Source: an uncultured Lachnospiraceae bacterium (GTDB lineage: Bacteria > Bacillota > Clostridia > Lachnospirales > Lachnospiraceae). Taken from it: a stretch of DNA of 64,000 bases. Positions 31,795-41,104 of the stretch are shown here, piece after piece. Positions within the stretch are counted from its first letter, which is position 1. Each line of letters starts with the position of its first letter. The notes below the pieces were generated by a model, which worked only from the letters and a program-made list of their open reading frames with translations, had not been told where the DNA came from and searched no databases. Location of the stretch: positions 299,345 to 363,344 of the forward strand of contig CAKRHP010000001.1 in assembly GCA_934339135.1 (NCBI GenBank), in the 5' to 3' direction. The position numbers and the translations under genes were made by a program.

Positions 31795-33126
31795 ATGAAA
31801 ATACAATTATCAGAACATTTTACGTTTAAAAAACTTTTATTATTTGTCTATCCATCGGTGATCATGATGATCTTCACCTCGATCTATGTGGTGATCGACG
31901 GACTTTTTGTATCCAATTATGTAGGAAAGACCGCCTTTGCGGCGATTAATCTGATCTCCCCGTTTATTATGGCGTTATCAGCTCTGGGATTTATGATGGG
32001 TACCGGAGGAAGTGCCATCGTGGCAAAAACTCTGGGCGAGGGAAAAAAGCAAAAAGCAAGCGAGTATTTCTCCATGCTGGTATATATTACCGCTCTCGGG
32101 GGCGTGCTCCTGAGTATTGCCGGTATTGCCCTGACGCCTGCCGTAGCAAGACTTCTGGGCGCCGATGGTGATCTTCTGCGCAACTGCACCATCTACGGCA
32201 GACTGGGCTTTATCACACTGGCACCATTTATGCTGCAAAATGCTTTCCAGAGCTTCTTTGTGGCCGCAGAGAAGCCAAAGCTGGGACTTGCGGTGATTGT
32301 GATCGCCGGAGTTACCAATATCGTTCTGGACTACCTGTTTATCGCTGTATTTGGATGGGGCATTGCCGGAGCCGCCATCGCCACCTCTTGTGGAGAGCTG
32401 ATCGGCGGCTTCTTCCCGATACTCTATTTTGCACGCCGCAAGAGTGCCATCCTGCATCTGGGCAAAACACATTTTGACGGAAAAGTTCTGCTCAAGGCCT
32501 GTACCAACGGTTCCTCCGAACTGATGACAAATCTTTCCAATTCTATTGTCGGTGCCATGTATAACCTGCAGCTTATGAAGCTTGCCGGAGAAAACGGCGT
32601 AGCCGCCTACGGCACGATCATGTATGCCAACTTTATATTTGCGGCAGTCTTCTTCGGCTACTCCATCGGCAGTGCCCCGATCGTCAGCTATCATTACGGA
32701 GCCGGAAACCATGATGAATTAAAGAATCTGTTCCGCAAAAGTCTTACGCTGGTATGCATCTGCGGCATCATTCTGACCGTGACGGCACAGCTTATCGCCT
32801 CTCCCATTGCCCGTATTTTTGTCGGCTACGACAAAGAGCTGTTCCGGATGACCTATACCGGCTTCCGCCTGTTCTGTGTGACCTTCCTGATCAACGGCTT
32901 CAATATCTATGGTTCCTCCTTTTTTACGGCACTGAATAACGGACTGATCTCCGCCGTTATCTCCTTCCTGCGGACACTGGTATTCCAGCTTGGGGTTGTA
33001 TTTATACTTCCTGTCTTTTTGGGCATTAACGGCGTCTGGCTGTCCGTTGCCACGGCAGAGCTGCTGACTCTGTTCGTCACTGTGACCTTCCTGATCCGGA
33101 AACGTCATGAATATCATTATTTTTAA
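31795..33126 (+). CDS. MATE-family efflux transporter controlled by MarR
   Basis: ATG at 31795 (MKIQLSEH), one base after the MarR stop and behind GAAAGGA; 443 aa. About 12 helices with MATE motifs: VYPSVIMMIFTSIYVVIDGL, MGTGGSAIVAKTLGEGKKQK, second-half YSIGSAPIVSYHYGAGNHDE and a conserved NGFNIYGSSFFTALNNG. It resembles MATE transporters of low-GC Gram-positives involved in drug or metabolite export. Translational coupling with the MarR gene suggests induction by the exported compound. Confidence 0.93.
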   Translation: MKIQLSEHFTFKKLLLFVYPSVIMMIFTSIYVVIDGLFVSNYVGKTAFAAINLISPFIMALSALGFMMGTGGSAIVAKTLGEGKKQKASEYFSMLVYITALGGVLLSIAGIALTPAVARLLGADGDLLRNCTIYGRLGFITLAPFMLQNAFQSFFVAAEKPKLGLAVIVIAGVTNIVLDYLFIAVFGWGIAGAAIATSCGELIGGFFPILYFARRKSAILHLGKTHFDGKVLLKACTNGSSELMTNLSNSIVGAMYNLQLMKLAGENGVAAYGTIMYANFIFAAVFFGYSIGSAPIVSYHYGAGNHDELKNLFRKSLTLVCICGIILTVTAQLIASPIARIFVGYDKELFRMTYTGFRLFCVTFLINGFNIYGSSFFTALNNGLISAVISFLRTLVFQLGVVFILPVFLGINGVWLSVATAELLTLFVTVTFLIRKRHEYHYF

Positions 33127-33216
33127 AATTTTGAAATTATGCGAGTGATTTGAGTGCTTCCCGACCAATAGATAAGTGAAAGATCTTTCAAAAGCAGGAT
33201 AAAGGGGGAAAAACAA

Positions 33217-33777
33217 ATGGAAGAACAAGAGCTGCTGGACCACCTGAACGAAGATGCTTCGCTTGGCATGGAGCTGGTCATCAGACAGTATGGATCCGCA
33301 GTAAAAACGATCTGCCGCTCCATATTGTCCGGGTACAGCAACGAGGATATTGAGGAAACCGTATCCGATACCTTTGTGGGATTGTGGCAGTCCAAAGATA
33401 AGATCCGGTTGATCGAAGGCCGCGGTCTAAGAGAATATTTATATGGAATCGCAAGACGCACGGCACTCAACCGCCGACGCAGCCTGGCAAAAAAACAGCC
33501 GACACAGGATATTGATACCGCCGGGGAGCTGGTATCGGGGGAAAATGTGGAGGAGCAGATCGTCTGCCGGTCGGAATATGCTGTTTTATATCAGTTGATC
33601 GATTCCATGAAAAGTCCGGACCGGGAAATCTTTATTTACCGGTATTTCTATCAGCATTCCATTAAGGAGATCGCTGATAAATTAACCTTAAAGGCAAAAA
33701 CGGTAGAAAACAAATTAACACGGGGGAGAAACCGTTTAAAACAGCAGTTGATCCGGTGCGGCGTGGATGTCGCCTGA
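33217..33777 (+). CDS. ECF-type RNA polymerase sigma factor
   Basis: The 186-aa protein contains sigma-70 region 2 (QYGSAVKTICRSILSGYSNE, then VSDTFVGLWQSKDKI) and region 4 (SPDREIFIYRYFYQHSIKEI, then KTVENKLTRGRNRLKQQL), joined by a short linker, as in extracytoplasmic-function sigma factors. It redirects RNA polymerase to a small regulon. The ATG has AAAGGGGG. A perfect palindrome TGAAAGATCTTTCA lies about 27 bp upstream of the ATG (33177-33190). The next gene, 63 bp downstream, encodes a membrane protein of the DUF4179 kind, which commonly acts as cognate anti-sigma factor. Confidence 0.93.
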   Translation: MEEQELLDHLNEDASLGMELVIRQYGSAVKTICRSILSGYSNEDIEETVSDTFVGLWQSKDKIRLIEGRGLREYLYGIARRTALNRRRSLAKKQPTQDIDTAGELVSGENVEEQIVCRSEYAVLYQLIDSMKSPDREIFIYRYFYQHSIKEIADKLTLKAKTVENKLTRGRNRLKQQLIRCGVDVA

Positions 33778-33840
33778 AGCTGCCATTTGTCAGGACTGCA
33801 GAAACCGGGGGATTTCAATTCAGTCAGAAAGGAGTGCCTT

Positions 33841-35310
33841 ATGAAAAATATAGAAGATTTATTACAGGAAATGCCACAGTATCACGGGGATATGGAAGGG
33901 GAAAAAACATCATTGACAGAAGAAGAGATCATGCGGATCCACCAAAGGACGATGCAGAAGATCCAGGAGGAAACAAAAGAAGAGTCCAAGGTGGTAAAAC
34001 ATCCGTCTTTTTGGAGAAAATATTACAGGCCGTTAGCTGCCGACGCAGCCGCATGTGTTGTCTGTCTGGCCGGTGCCACTGCATTTGCAGCCTTTGGCTT
34101 GGACGACAGTATCAAAAACTTTTTTCAGATATATGATGACAGATCACAGCAGACAGCAGAGAAACTTACCACCAACGTCAACGCAACGGCGGAATCCAAT
34201 GACATTAAGCTGGATGTCACCCAGACCATTGGCGATCAGTCCGGTTTTTATGCTGTGATCAACGCCACCGGAGTAAAGGATGTGCCTTACACCCTTATGT
34301 TCCAAAATACGGACATTGTCATTACAGGCAAGGATGGTGCAAACTACGATTACACTGCCGATGATATCAACAGCAGTGCCGTGGAGAACGGCATCACTAA
34401 ATTTCCACTGCTGATCAGCGGAGTCAATCAGGACGGCGGGGACATCAATATCAACGGAAGTCACGTCTCATTATCTCTGAAAAATATAGGTTATCGGAAT
34501 GAGCATGGAAAATTTGTTACGCTGCAAGAGGGAAACTGGAACCTCGCATGGGACTTCCGGACAAATGCCGAACCGGAGCAGATCAAGGTTGACAAAAAAA
34601 TATCCCTTATGGATTCTCAGGGACTTTGGACCGATCTTGCGATCTCTCCTCTTTCCCTGACAGCACATTTTAAGATCACGAAACAGGGAAAGACCCATTT
34701 TACGCAAAAGGAATGGAATAAATATGAGAAATCAGACCGTCTGGTCGTTCAGTTTACTGACGGAAGCCGTATTGACAGCCGCTATGAAGATATTGTAACA
34801 GAGAGTTGGGGAGCCGGAGAGTCAGAAGGCTACAAACGTATTGGGTTTCATCAGATCGTCGATACCAAAGCCATTGCAAGCGTTACCTTTGGCGGCCGCA
34901 CCATCACACTGCATGAGAGCGAGGCAAATGACAAACGCATCCGCCTCAGCAGCAACGCAGCCAAATGCTATGTGGAACTGCCGGAAAGCGTTGCTTCCAT
35001 TGTCACCCTGAAAGAGCAGAAGGATGTCAAAAATATTGATTTCGGATGCAGTGAATCCACGGTAACCTTTGTCGGCAAACGTGGCGGTGCCAAAATGCCA
35101 CTCTTTACCATTCATCGTCTGAAAGGCAGTTTCAGCCACTCTAAAATGGAGGATTTAAATCCGATGATGACCTATATCGGTTCCCATAACGGATATACCT
35201 ACACCATTGATTACGGCGAGTGTCAGACAGAGGCACAGATCCGGGAATTTGCTGATCTGATGAACAAGTATATTTCCAATATCCTGCCGTTCTTTGAGTA
35301 TATGGATTAA
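33841..35310 (+). CDS. Single-pass membrane protein, probable anti-sigma factor (DUF4179-like)
   Basis: I start at the ATG at 33841 (MKNIEDLL) behind AAAGGAG; 489 aa. A cytoplasmic N-terminus of about 60 residues rich in Glu/Lys (SLTEEEIMRIHQRTMQKI) is followed by one membrane helix (PLAADAAACVVCLAGATAFA). A large extracytoplasmic region follows, opening with AFGLDDSIKNFFQIYDD and containing beta-rich segments. This is the layout of DUF4179 proteins encoded next to ECF sigma factors in Clostridia and Bacilli. By inference it holds the sigma factor inactive until an envelope signal is sensed. The signal is unknown. Confidence 0.8.
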   Translation: MKNIEDLLQEMPQYHGDMEGEKTSLTEEEIMRIHQRTMQKIQEETKEESKVVKHPSFWRKYYRPLAADAAACVVCLAGATAFAAFGLDDSIKNFFQIYDDRSQQTAEKLTTNVNATAESNDIKLDVTQTIGDQSGFYAVINATGVKDVPYTLMFQNTDIVITGKDGANYDYTADDINSSAVENGITKFPLLISGVNQDGGDININGSHVSLSLKNIGYRNEHGKFVTLQEGNWNLAWDFRTNAEPEQIKVDKKISLMDSQGLWTDLAISPLSLTAHFKITKQGKTHFTQKEWNKYEKSDRLVVQFTDGSRIDSRYEDIVTESWGAGESEGYKRIGFHQIVDTKAIASVTFGGRTITLHESEANDKRIRLSSNAAKCYVELPESVASIVTLKEQKDVKNIDFGCSESTVTFVGKRGGAKMPLFTIHRLKGSFSHSKMEDLNPMMTYIGSHNGYTYTIDYGECQTEAQIREFADLMNKYISNILPFFEYMD

Positions 35311-35369
35311 GGCTTTGAAAGCATCTGCCGATAAATTTTTTATAACTTAAGAGAAAGGCAGGTAACACA

Positions 35370-35786
35370 ATGAAAGAGTTCATCAAAGAATTCAAAGAAT
35401 TTATCAGCCGCGGAAATGTCATGGATATGGCTGTGGGTATCATTATCGGTGGTGCTTTTACCAACATTGTATCTTCGCTGGTAAAGGACATTATCAACCC
35501 GATCCTTGGTCTGTTCGGAGGTATGAATTTCGATCAGTACCACATCAGGCTTCTGGGACAGGTCACATTAAATTATGGTAATTTCCTTACCGCCGTATTT
35601 AATTTTCTGATCATGGCCCTGGTGATCTTTATCATCATCAAGGCGATGAATACCGCTTCCGAAAAGCTCGTCAAAAAGGAAGAGGCCGAAGAAAAAGCAA
35701 CAACGAAGGTTTGTCCTTTCTGCAAGAGCGAAGTTGACATCGAAGCAACACGCTGTCCTCACTGTACTTCTATGCTGGAGGAGTAA
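35370..35786 (+). CDS. mscL: Large-conductance mechanosensitive channel MscL with C-terminal zinc ribbon
   Basis: This 138-aa inner-membrane channel opens on membrane stretch to release solutes on osmotic downshock. Typical MscL parts: N-terminal EFKEFISRGNVMDMAVGIII, pore helix GGAFTNIVSSLVKDIINPIL, and second helix NFLTAVFNFLIMALVIFIII. After the usual charged linker, a four-Cys zinc ribbon (CPFC 115-118, CPHC 129-132) is added. The classic E. coli protein lacks it. The ATG follows GAGAAAGG. The gene is monocistronic, after the sigma/anti-sigma pair, with a terminator. Confidence 0.95.
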   Translation: MKEFIKEFKEFISRGNVMDMAVGIIIGGAFTNIVSSLVKDIINPILGLFGGMNFDQYHIRLLGQVTLNYGNFLTAVFNFLIMALVIFIIIKAMNTASEKLVKKEEAEEKATTKVCPFCKSEVDIEATRCPHCTSMLEE

Positions 35787-35853
35787 ACCGGGCGATCCTT
35801 TTTACACAGCATTCAGGGAAAGCAAACATTTTACCTATTAGAAACTGCAACAA

Positions 35854-35895
35854 AAGAAGCCGTATACCAGGAGAAATCCCGGTATACGGCTTCTT
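35854..35895. terminator. Bidirectional terminator after mscL
   Basis: 15-bp perfect stem (AAGAAGCCGTATACC / GGTATACGGCTTCTT) with a 12-nt loop between mscL and the convergent surface-protein gene. The T-tract is better on the minus strand. Confidence 0.8.
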
Positions 35896-35941
35896 GTAAT
35901 TTGCATGGTCGTTTATAAATGCAAAAGTCCAATGTCAGAAG

Positions 35942-38900
35942 TTAAATGGAATTCACCGAAATTAGTTTCCGCAATCCCTTCTCCCGGAACATCTTCCGAT
36001 ATTCGTCCTTTTTGCTCTTTGGAACATAAATCTTCAAGTCCTTCGGAACATCTTCAAACGCACGCTCACCAATGTTCTCCGGTTTCAATTTGGAGGATTG
36101 GATGTAAAGCTTCTCCAGCTTTTTGCACTTTCGGAAAGCTCTGTCCCCAATGGTATTCACCTTACTTCCAAGCCGGATACTCGTCACTTTCTTATTGCCC
36201 TCAAATGCCCTGTCTCGAACCGCTGTAATATAATAGCGGACGCCATCGATCCGGACAGATTGAGACATCGTGACCTTTTTCGCAGTGGCTTTCGGAGAAT
36301 AGAATGTCACGGTCGGTTTCTTCACATTGGAACTGGTCACTTTGTAGCGGTTTCCCTTGGAATCTGTGATCAGTTTGCCTTTCTTGGCAGGTTTCTTTTG
36401 ACTATATTTAGAACCCGTTATCGGAGTCCGCTGTGGCTCTGTCGTCTGCGCCGGTTCTGTAACTCCCGATGGTACCGGGGTCTGACTTGGTGCGGGTGCC
36501 ATACTCTGTCCCGGATTTGGAATATCCGATGCGGCCGGGATTGGAGATGCAGGCTGTGTCGGAGATGGCTGCTGCGTCGGATGATCCGATGCTTTCGGTG
36601 TGTAAACCGGCATCTCACTCGGTGCATCTGTTGCCTTTGCAGTCGGTGTTGGGCTTGGTTTCGCTGTTGGCACTTGTGTCGGCACCGGCGTTCCCCATGC
36701 CGGAATCGTCACCTTTTCCAACGTCGTTTCCCATTTCGCATCCTCATCCTCAAAATATTTTCCGCAACTGCGACATACATAATATTCCATATTTCCCGGT
36801 GTCGTATCCGTTGCAGCTTTTTCATCTACGTGCTTCAGATCATGAGGCGCATGGATTATGTCTCCCTCTTCCATCAGTTCACCGCACGCCTTGCAGAAGT
36901 AGTCTCCGGAATATCCATTCTCACAAGTAGATTCCGTCACCTCATTTCGAAGCTCCCAACCCCACCTATGATCACATTCTTTTCGGATAATGGTTACTTC
37001 CCGCACAATTGTTTCATACAGATCCTTGTCATTTCCGGTATACTCAGCCGTAGCCTGCACAAATTCTCCTACTGCCAATGCCTTTTCACGGTCTCCGGAT
37101 GCCCATTCCCATCCGCCACTCAATTCAACCTCACCTACCGCCTTGGAAATATACGAAGCATACAATGCGGAATTCGGCATATCCGGCTGTTTCCGTTTCT
37201 TGATCGTAAATGGAATCCGCAGTTCTCCGGTATAATGATCACCAATTCCCCGAACGATGATCGTCGGCGCATTTTCCTCATCCCATTCTGCTACCTCTAC
37301 GTTGTTAATATAATCATAAGTAAAGTAAACATTCCATATTAATGACTCATTTGTTTTCACATCAACAATTCCTACCGTCGGTCTTACTGCTTCTTTCGTA
37401 TAATCGCAGGAAATCGGTTCATCCGAAAGTTCCTTGTCATTAACCGTGATCTTGAGATTGTAGTCCGAATATTTGGAAAGATCTATTTTATCAACAAAAA
37501 TTGTACGCAGCACATGAACATTCTGTTCTCCCACCTTCATAACAAGATCCAGTGTATACTCTCCCGGTTCCAGTATCCTGTCGCAGCTTATACTTCCTAA
37601 TGATTTTTCTTCTCCGGTAAGCTCCACCACACCATCCAATGATGTCGTAAAGTCAACACGGCCATAGTAGTCCACCTGCTCCGAATCTTCATCTTTTTTG
37701 TACCATACATTTTGAACTAATAATTTATTTACGCTGACAGGGCTTTCCTGACCCGAAAGATACCCCGCCTTCTTCAAATGGACCAGATCCAGATCCTTCA
37801 ACTCCGTTCCATAGCTTACATGTATTTCTGTACTTTCCGTACAATCCACCACAGGAACCACCGGTATATCTGTCTCTTCCATGGACGAATATTCACTGTT
37901 CTCCTTAGGAGCTAAGAAGTAGCCTCCACATTCCTCAGCCTCACATTTTGCATATGTGGTGTTCTCCGTGATCGTGGAATCGGTGACCTTATATAATTTC
38001 ATCATCCCCTGCGGATGATCACATCTGTCTCTGTAGAATCCCACAAATGCAGTCTGATAACACTCCTCGTAATATTCTTTATCGCTTCCCGTATATTCTG
38101 CCCAATAAAAAGAACTGTTTCCATCATTCAATTCCTCGTTTCCATCGTACTCATCCGACCATTTCCAGTCTTCCGGCAATGGCACTTCCTTTAAATATTG
38201 TGTAGTAAAAGGAACATCATACGCTGCATCAGTATTCGGATACCTCGGCGGCATTGTCCCCTCCGGATAGCCAATGGTAATCGCGAAATCCAGTAAAATT
38301 TCAGATTCCGCACCTTCTGCAGCACAATTATAGGTATAGCACACCTTATCTCCTGCTTGAAGATCTGTAAGAACATAATCCTTTTCTTTGACCGTATCAA
38401 GACAATCTTTCGATTTGTCCTCTTCCTCGCCGGCACCGGTAACATAAATGCCTCTAAGTCTTCCTGTGTCAAAGTTCGGAAAAATCTTCTCATCCTTAAA
38501 ATCAATCTTTTTCTGCTGCAGATAATTCATGCTTCTCTGGTAAGCGATCTCCTCCTCTTGATTCTGAGCCTTCGGAAAGAGAATACTGGTGAGACAATTT
38601 CTGGAACAATCAAAATACACGGAACCCGTCTGTCCACTAAGATCAATTGTTTTGAGCAACGTATCTCCACATGTTAATTGCGTCAACCCCGTCTGTCCAC
38701 TTAAATCCAAAGTTTCAATCAAATTATCCGCACAAGCTAAATATTTTAATTCTGTTTGTGTTTTCAGATTCAAAGAAGTGATCTCATTTCCCATACAACT
38801 AAATGAATCCAGCTTCGACCAGTTACTTAAGTCCAGCTCCCCGCTAAGCTTATTGTAACTGACATCTACCCTTGTCAGAGCGGTGAGTTTCTCAATTCCT

Positions 38901-39232
38901 TTCAGACTTTCAATTTTTTCATTATCCGGAGTATCATTCTCCTGACCATTCAGCCTCACTTCTCTAAAGCTCTGCACCTCTTCCTTCGATAAAGCTCCAT
39001 TCTCATCCGTATCCGCCTCTTTACGCAAATAATTTCCAAAATTCTCATCTGGAAAATTTTCATCAATCACCAGTTCCTCCTCCGGAACCTGCTCCTCCAT
39101 TCCACCGGTTTCAGTCTCTGCTGCCGATACTTGCAATACATCCTCCGGAATCACACCGGCAGTACACAGCAGTGCAAATGCTGTCGCCACTGCGGTGAGT
39201 TTTTTCCCTTGTCGCTTAAAAAACTTCTTCAT
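35942..39232 (-). CDS. Secreted multi-domain surface protein: EF-hand-like/LRR N-terminus, Cys motifs, Pro/Thr stalk, LRR_5 C-terminus
   Basis: I start at the ATG at 39232 (MKKFFKRQ), 8 nt after AAAGGAG; 1096 aa. Signal peptide to about residue 37. Next comes an internalin-type cap, DENFPDENFGNYLRKEADTD, then NGALSKEEVQ (EF-hand-like). Classic LRRs follow to about residue 220 (LKSL, LTRVDVSYNKLSGELDLSN, LKYLACADN). The long middle has beta-rich repeats with WEWASGDREKAL-like segments (WKWSDEYDG, later GGWEWASGD). It then has two Cys-pair motifs (YFCKACGEL, YVCRSCGKYFED) of a kind common in Clostridia surface proteins. After the stalk (TPVPTQVPTAKPSPTPT) comes a basic C-terminal LRR_5 block (RDRAFEGNKKVTSIRLGSKV). 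No sortase motif. Likely an adhesin or binding protein. Confidence 0.88.
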   Translation of the reverse strand: MKKFFKRQGKKLTAVATAFALLCTAGVIPEDVLQVSAAETETGGMEEQVPEEELVIDENFPDENFGNYLRKEADTDENGALSKEEVQSFREVRLNGQENDTPDNEKIESLKGIEKLTALTRVDVSYNKLSGELDLSNWSKLDSFSCMGNEITSLNLKTQTELKYLACADNLIETLDLSGQTGLTQLTCGDTLLKTIDLSGQTGSVYFDCSRNCLTSILFPKAQNQEEEIAYQRSMNYLQQKKIDFKDEKIFPNFDTGRLRGIYVTGAGEEEDKSKDCLDTVKEKDYVLTDLQAGDKVCYTYNCAAEGAESEILLDFAITIGYPEGTMPPRYPNTDAAYDVPFTTQYLKEVPLPEDWKWSDEYDGNEELNDGNSSFYWAEYTGSDKEYYEECYQTAFVGFYRDRCDHPQGMMKLYKVTDSTITENTTYAKCEAEECGGYFLAPKENSEYSSMEETDIPVVPVVDCTESTEIHVSYGTELKDLDLVHLKKAGYLSGQESPVSVNKLLVQNVWYKKDEDSEQVDYYGRVDFTTSLDGVVELTGEEKSLGSISCDRILEPGEYTLDLVMKVGEQNVHVLRTIFVDKIDLSKYSDYNLKITVNDKELSDEPISCDYTKEAVRPTVGIVDVKTNESLIWNVYFTYDYINNVEVAEWDEENAPTIIVRGIGDHYTGELRIPFTIKKRKQPDMPNSALYASYISKAVGEVELSGGWEWASGDREKALAVGEFVQATAEYTGNDKDLYETIVREVTIIRKECDHRWGWELRNEVTESTCENGYSGDYFCKACGELMEEGDIIHAPHDLKHVDEKAATDTTPGNMEYYVCRSCGKYFEDEDAKWETTLEKVTIPAWGTPVPTQVPTAKPSPTPTAKATDAPSEMPVYTPKASDHPTQQPSPTQPASPIPAASDIPNPGQSMAPAPSQTPVPSGVTEPAQTTEPQRTPITGSKYSQKKPAKKGKLITDSKGNRYKVTSSNVKKPTVTFYSPKATAKKVTMSQSVRIDGVRYYITAVRDRAFEGNKKVTSIRLGSKVNTIGDRAFRKCKKLEKLYIQSSKLKPENIGERAFEDVPKDLKIYVPKSKKDEYRKMFREKGLRKLISVNSI

Positions 39233-39346
39233 ACACATTTCTCCTTTCACATGCCTTCTTTCTTTTATATTCGTTTCAGGTGCATTTATATGCCCTTCGT
39301 GCATTTTTTCAATACATTCGTGCATAGTGCGACCACTATATACCAA

Positions 39347-39375
39347 AATATAACATCGTTTATATAAGAAGTCAA
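39347..39375 (-). promoter_or_regulatory. Sigma-A promoter of the 1096-aa surface-protein gene
   Basis: TTGACT - 17 bp - TATATT on the minus strand. The leader to the ATG at 39232 is about 110 nt. Confidence 0.7.
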
Positions 39376-39431
39376 TGGATTTGGAGAAAATAATGATACT
39401 TTATGTCTCATCATGATGAATTTCCAGTGAT

Positions 39432-40283
39432 TTATAATGTAACCGCCTTCCCGGCAGGCGTTGCCGCCAGACCACCTTCGCTGGTCTCCCGGTACTGGCA
39501 CGGCATATTCCGCCCGATCTCATCCATGGCATCAATCACCTGATCCACCGGGATAAAGGAACAGATCCCGGCCATTGCCATGTCACTGGAGGTCACCGCA
39601 TTGACGGAACCGATCACATTTCTTTTGACGCAGGGCACTTCTACCAAACCGGCCACCGGATCACACACCAGTCCCAAAAGTCCTTTTAATGCCAGTGCTG
39701 CAGCCTCGTAGATCTGCTGCAGATTTCCTCCTCTTAGAAATGTCAGGGCTCCGGCCGCCATGGCACTGGCTGAACCGATCTCCGCCTGACAGCCTCCCTG
39801 TGCTCCGGCAATGGATGCGCGGCTCGCAATGATCCCACCGATCCCGGCAGATACAAACAAAGCCTTCACAACTTCCTCCTCCGGACAGTTTTCTTCCTTC
39901 TGATACGTGATCAGAACTGCCGGAAGAACACCACAGGAGCCTGCCGTCGGCGCCGCCACAATACGTTTCATGCAGGCATTGGACTCTGCCATCTTCAATG
40001 CACGTTCCATCACCTGTCCCAAAAACGGACCTGCTAATGTTTTTCCGTTGCGGTTCCACCCAGCCATTAAAGCCCCTGCCCCGCCAACCATACCACTGGA
40101 GGATTTTTCCTGCTGATATCCTTCATCTGCCAGTACCATGGCATGATACATCTCCTGCATCATATCAAAGACCTCCTCCGGGGTACTCTGCTTTTCATTA
40201 ACTTCCTCCTGCATCACAAGCTCCCAGAAGGAAATCCCTTTTTCCTCACATATTTCCTGCATCTGCTGCAATGATTCAAACAT
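39432..40283 (-). CDS. sdaAA: L-serine dehydratase (Fe-S), alpha subunit
   Basis: With the beta subunit this enzyme deaminates L-serine to pyruvate and ammonia using a [4Fe-4S] cluster. The 283-aa alpha chain shows the family cluster region: IVAAPTAGSCGVLPAVLITY, then LGLVCDPVAGLVEVPCVKRN, with Cys residues as likely iron ligands, and a C-terminal TSEGGLAATPAG. I start at the ATG at 40283 (MFESLQQM); a TTG at 40295 is also possible. It lies 24 bp downstream of the beta-subunit gene, the usual split order in Clostridia. No obvious terminator follows; the promoter of the next gene starts within 60 bp. Confidence 0.95.
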   Translation of the reverse strand: MFESLQQMQEICEEKGISFWELVMQEEVNEKQSTPEEVFDMMQEMYHAMVLADEGYQQEKSSSGMVGGAGALMAGWNRNGKTLAGPFLGQVMERALKMAESNACMKRIVAAPTAGSCGVLPAVLITYQKEENCPEEEVVKALFVSAGIGGIIASRASIAGAQGGCQAEIGSASAMAAGALTFLRGGNLQQIYEAAALALKGLLGLVCDPVAGLVEVPCVKRNVIGSVNAVTSSDMAMAGICSFIPVDQVIDAMDEIGRNMPCQYRETSEGGLAATPAGKAVTL

Positions 40284-40307
40284 ACTGATAACCAAGCCTT
40301 TCCTTAA

Positions 40308-40964
40308 TCACAAATTCAAATATGTTACCTTGATGACACCCTCCAGGTGTTCCAGCCATTTGATGGACTCCGGCGGAATCTCCTGATCGCATTCCAACAC
40401 CATGACCGCATTGCCGCCACGGGCATTCCGGTATAGCTGCAGCGTAGCAATATTTACGGATTTATGGCTCAGCATGGACGTAACCTCCGCCACATGACCC
40501 GGCTGATCCAGATTATGGACGATCAATGTAGGATGTTCTCCGCACACATTCACCGTCAATCCATCCACCTCACAGATACGGATACGGCCTCCGCCAATGG
40601 ATGCGGCAACTACCTCCAGCTCCCGGCCCCCGGCACCTGTCATATGGAGCACCGCCGTGTTGGGATGGGCATCCTTAAGGTCCGCCTGATAAAAGGAAAT
40701 CTCCACTCCTGCATCCCCGGCGTACTCCAGACTCCCCGGAATCCTGCGGTCATCGGGTTCCCAACCCATCAGCCCTGCCACGATCGCGCGATCCGTACCA
40801 TGTCCTTTCCCGGTAGACCAAAAGGAACCGTACAGACCGATCCTTGCTTTTACCACCGGTTCTGCCAGAAGCTTCTGTCCCACATAACCGATCCTCACTG
40901 CCCCTGCAGTATGGGAACTGCTGGGTCCCACCATTACCGGTCCTATAATATCAAACACATCCAT
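40308..40964 (-). CDS. sdaAB: L-serine dehydratase (Fe-S), beta subunit
   Basis: I start at the ATG at 40964 (MDVFDIIGP) behind GGGAGG; 218 aa. The family start DIIGPVMVGPSSSHTAGA is intact. The N-terminal domain is followed by an ACT domain at about 145-218 (LIVHNLDQPGHVAEVTSML, ATLQLYRNARGGNAVMVLE), which in relatives may bind serine. It is the first gene of the sdaAB-sdaAA pair. A strong hairpin with a T-tract lies only about 50 bp upstream (41011-41068), suggesting either attenuation or termination of the ATPase operon. Confidence 0.95.
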   Translation of the reverse strand: MDVFDIIGPVMVGPSSSHTAGAVRIGYVGQKLLAEPVVKARIGLYGSFWSTGKGHGTDRAIVAGLMGWEPDDRRIPGSLEYAGDAGVEISFYQADLKDAHPNTAVLHMTGAGGRELEVVAASIGGGRIRICEVDGLTVNVCGEHPTLIVHNLDQPGHVAEVTSMLSHKSVNIATLQLYRNARGGNAVMVLECDQEIPPESIKWLEHLEGVIKVTYLNL

Positions 40965-41010
40965 GATCCATCCTCCCTGCATCTCCATAAACAATTTTCT
41001 GTTCCCATAA

Positions 41011-41068
41011 AACAAAAAAATAACCTGTTACGGCGTAATATACCACCATTACGCCCTCGCAACAAGTT
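41011..41068 (-). terminator. Hairpin with T-tract between P-type ATPase and serine dehydratase genes
   Basis: On the minus strand the arms AACTTGTT...GGGCGTAAT pair with ATTACGCC...AACAGGTT, with an internal bulge, followed by ATTTTTTTG. It begins about 37 bp after the ATPase stop and ends about 47 bp before the sdaAB ATG. It is a terminator for the former or an attenuator for the latter. Confidence 0.8.
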
Positions 41069-41104
41069 ATATTATTTGAAATTATTCCAAAAATAATTAA
41101 TATT

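Noticed and set aside
36098-37342. 414-codon plus-strand frame opposite the 1096-aa surface-protein gene
   Set aside because: Antisense shadow; composition unlike the neighbours and no ribosome site.
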